The notes below the pieces were generated by a model. That model had not been told where the DNA came from. It worked only from the letters and a program-made list of their open reading frames with translations, and made no database searches. From Nitrospiria bacterium (GTDB lineage Bacteria; Nitrospirota; CAKKRA01; 9FT-COMBO-42-15), in NCBI GenBank assembly GCA_919902475.1, contig CAKKRA010000186.1:1-14135 (forward strand): a stretch of 14,135 bases of DNA, in the 5' to 3' direction. Position numbers and translations under genes: made by a program. Within the stretch, counting starts at the first letter, position 1. Each line of letters starts with the position of its first letter. Of this stretch, positions 14,081-14,135 are shown piece by piece.

Positions 14081-14135
14081 TGTAATCCCAACATGATAAT
14101 GTCCTAAATAGCCAAGATAGAAATGTCCTATTCTA
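14081..14135 (+). repeat. 55-bp direct repeat, copy 2, running to the window edge
   Basis: Second copy of the repeat at 13846-13900, exactly 235 bp downstream. Four of the five differences fall in the segment between the two GTCCTA cores, so the cores themselves are conserved while the hairpin of copy 1 is lost. The match may continue beyond the window. Confidence 0.85.

Larger units (their letters stand above)
13835..14135. other. Non-coding stretch with a cluster of GTCCTA-type motifs, possible mobile-element end or control region
   Basis: No credible gene is seen here. The 10-mer AGAAATGTCC occurs at 13884-13893 and 14119-14128, and its reverse complement at 14017-14026 and 14042-14051. 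Further GTCCTA cores lie at 13866, 13971 and 14101. Clustered short repeats in both orientations resemble the multiple terminal binding sites of some transposases, or an operator array. A transposase or regulator gene would have to lie past the window edge; this is inference. Confidence 0.4.

Noticed and set aside
13846..14135. The right-end repeats as a CRISPR array
   Set aside because: There are only two copies, they are 55 bp and imperfect, the spacing is 235 bp, and no cas gene is visible.

Overview
The window is a moderately AT-rich, densely packed chromosomal segment from a rod-shaped Gram-negative-type bacterium. It has a complete elongasome cluster with MreC, MreD and a class B PBP2, an Fe-S protein of the DUF3786 kind, a fused B12-type radical SAM protein next to RNase G, and in-frame UGA codons that look like selenocysteine. 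This combination suits an anaerobic or microaerophilic lineage of the deltaproteobacterial or Nitrospirota sort. That placement is inference; no rRNA or other taxonomic marker is present, and selA/selB/selC are not in the window.

Region 1 (1-1236): the 3' end of argJ (arginine biosynthesis) converges on panC (pantothenate biosynthesis). Between them lies a short palindromic repeat that also supplies the last codons and stop of panC and carries a G-quadruplex motif.

Region 2 (1299-2617): the most unusual part. A good sigma70-type promoter precedes a compact three-gene operon. Gene 1 is a 71-residue glutaredoxin-like protein with two in-frame UGA codons, at the active site and three codons before the stop (Uxx-star type). 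Gene 2 is a TrmN6-like tRNA adenine methyltransferase. Gene 3 overlaps it by ATGA and encodes an 84-residue single-pass membrane protein with an in-frame UGA in a U-x-x-C motif. All three UGA codons are followed at about 18-23 nt by a hairpin whose loop carries GGUC, as in the E. coli fdhF SECIS. Both selenoprotein genes would be missed or truncated by ordinary gene calling.

Region 3 (2711-8601): its own promoter, an RDD-family membrane protein, then mreB-mreC-mreD-mrdA-rodA. These encode the actin-like filament, its membrane partners, the transpeptidase and the SEDS glycosyltransferase that build the lateral cell wall.

Region 4 (8608-12765): a fused radical SAM/DUF2344 protein followed 12 bp later by rng (RNase G), continuing on the same strand as the cell-shape operon.

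Region 5 (12769-13834, minus strand): a DUF3786 Fe-S protein followed by a 57-residue small protein with a strong ribosome-binding site, converging on rng with a 3-bp gap. The promoter contains a dyad, and its position suggests a leaderless transcript.

Region 6 (13835-14135): non-coding, with two 55-bp imperfect direct repeats exactly 235 bp apart and a 10-base motif present four times in both orientations. This may be the end or control region of a mobile element lying beyond the window.
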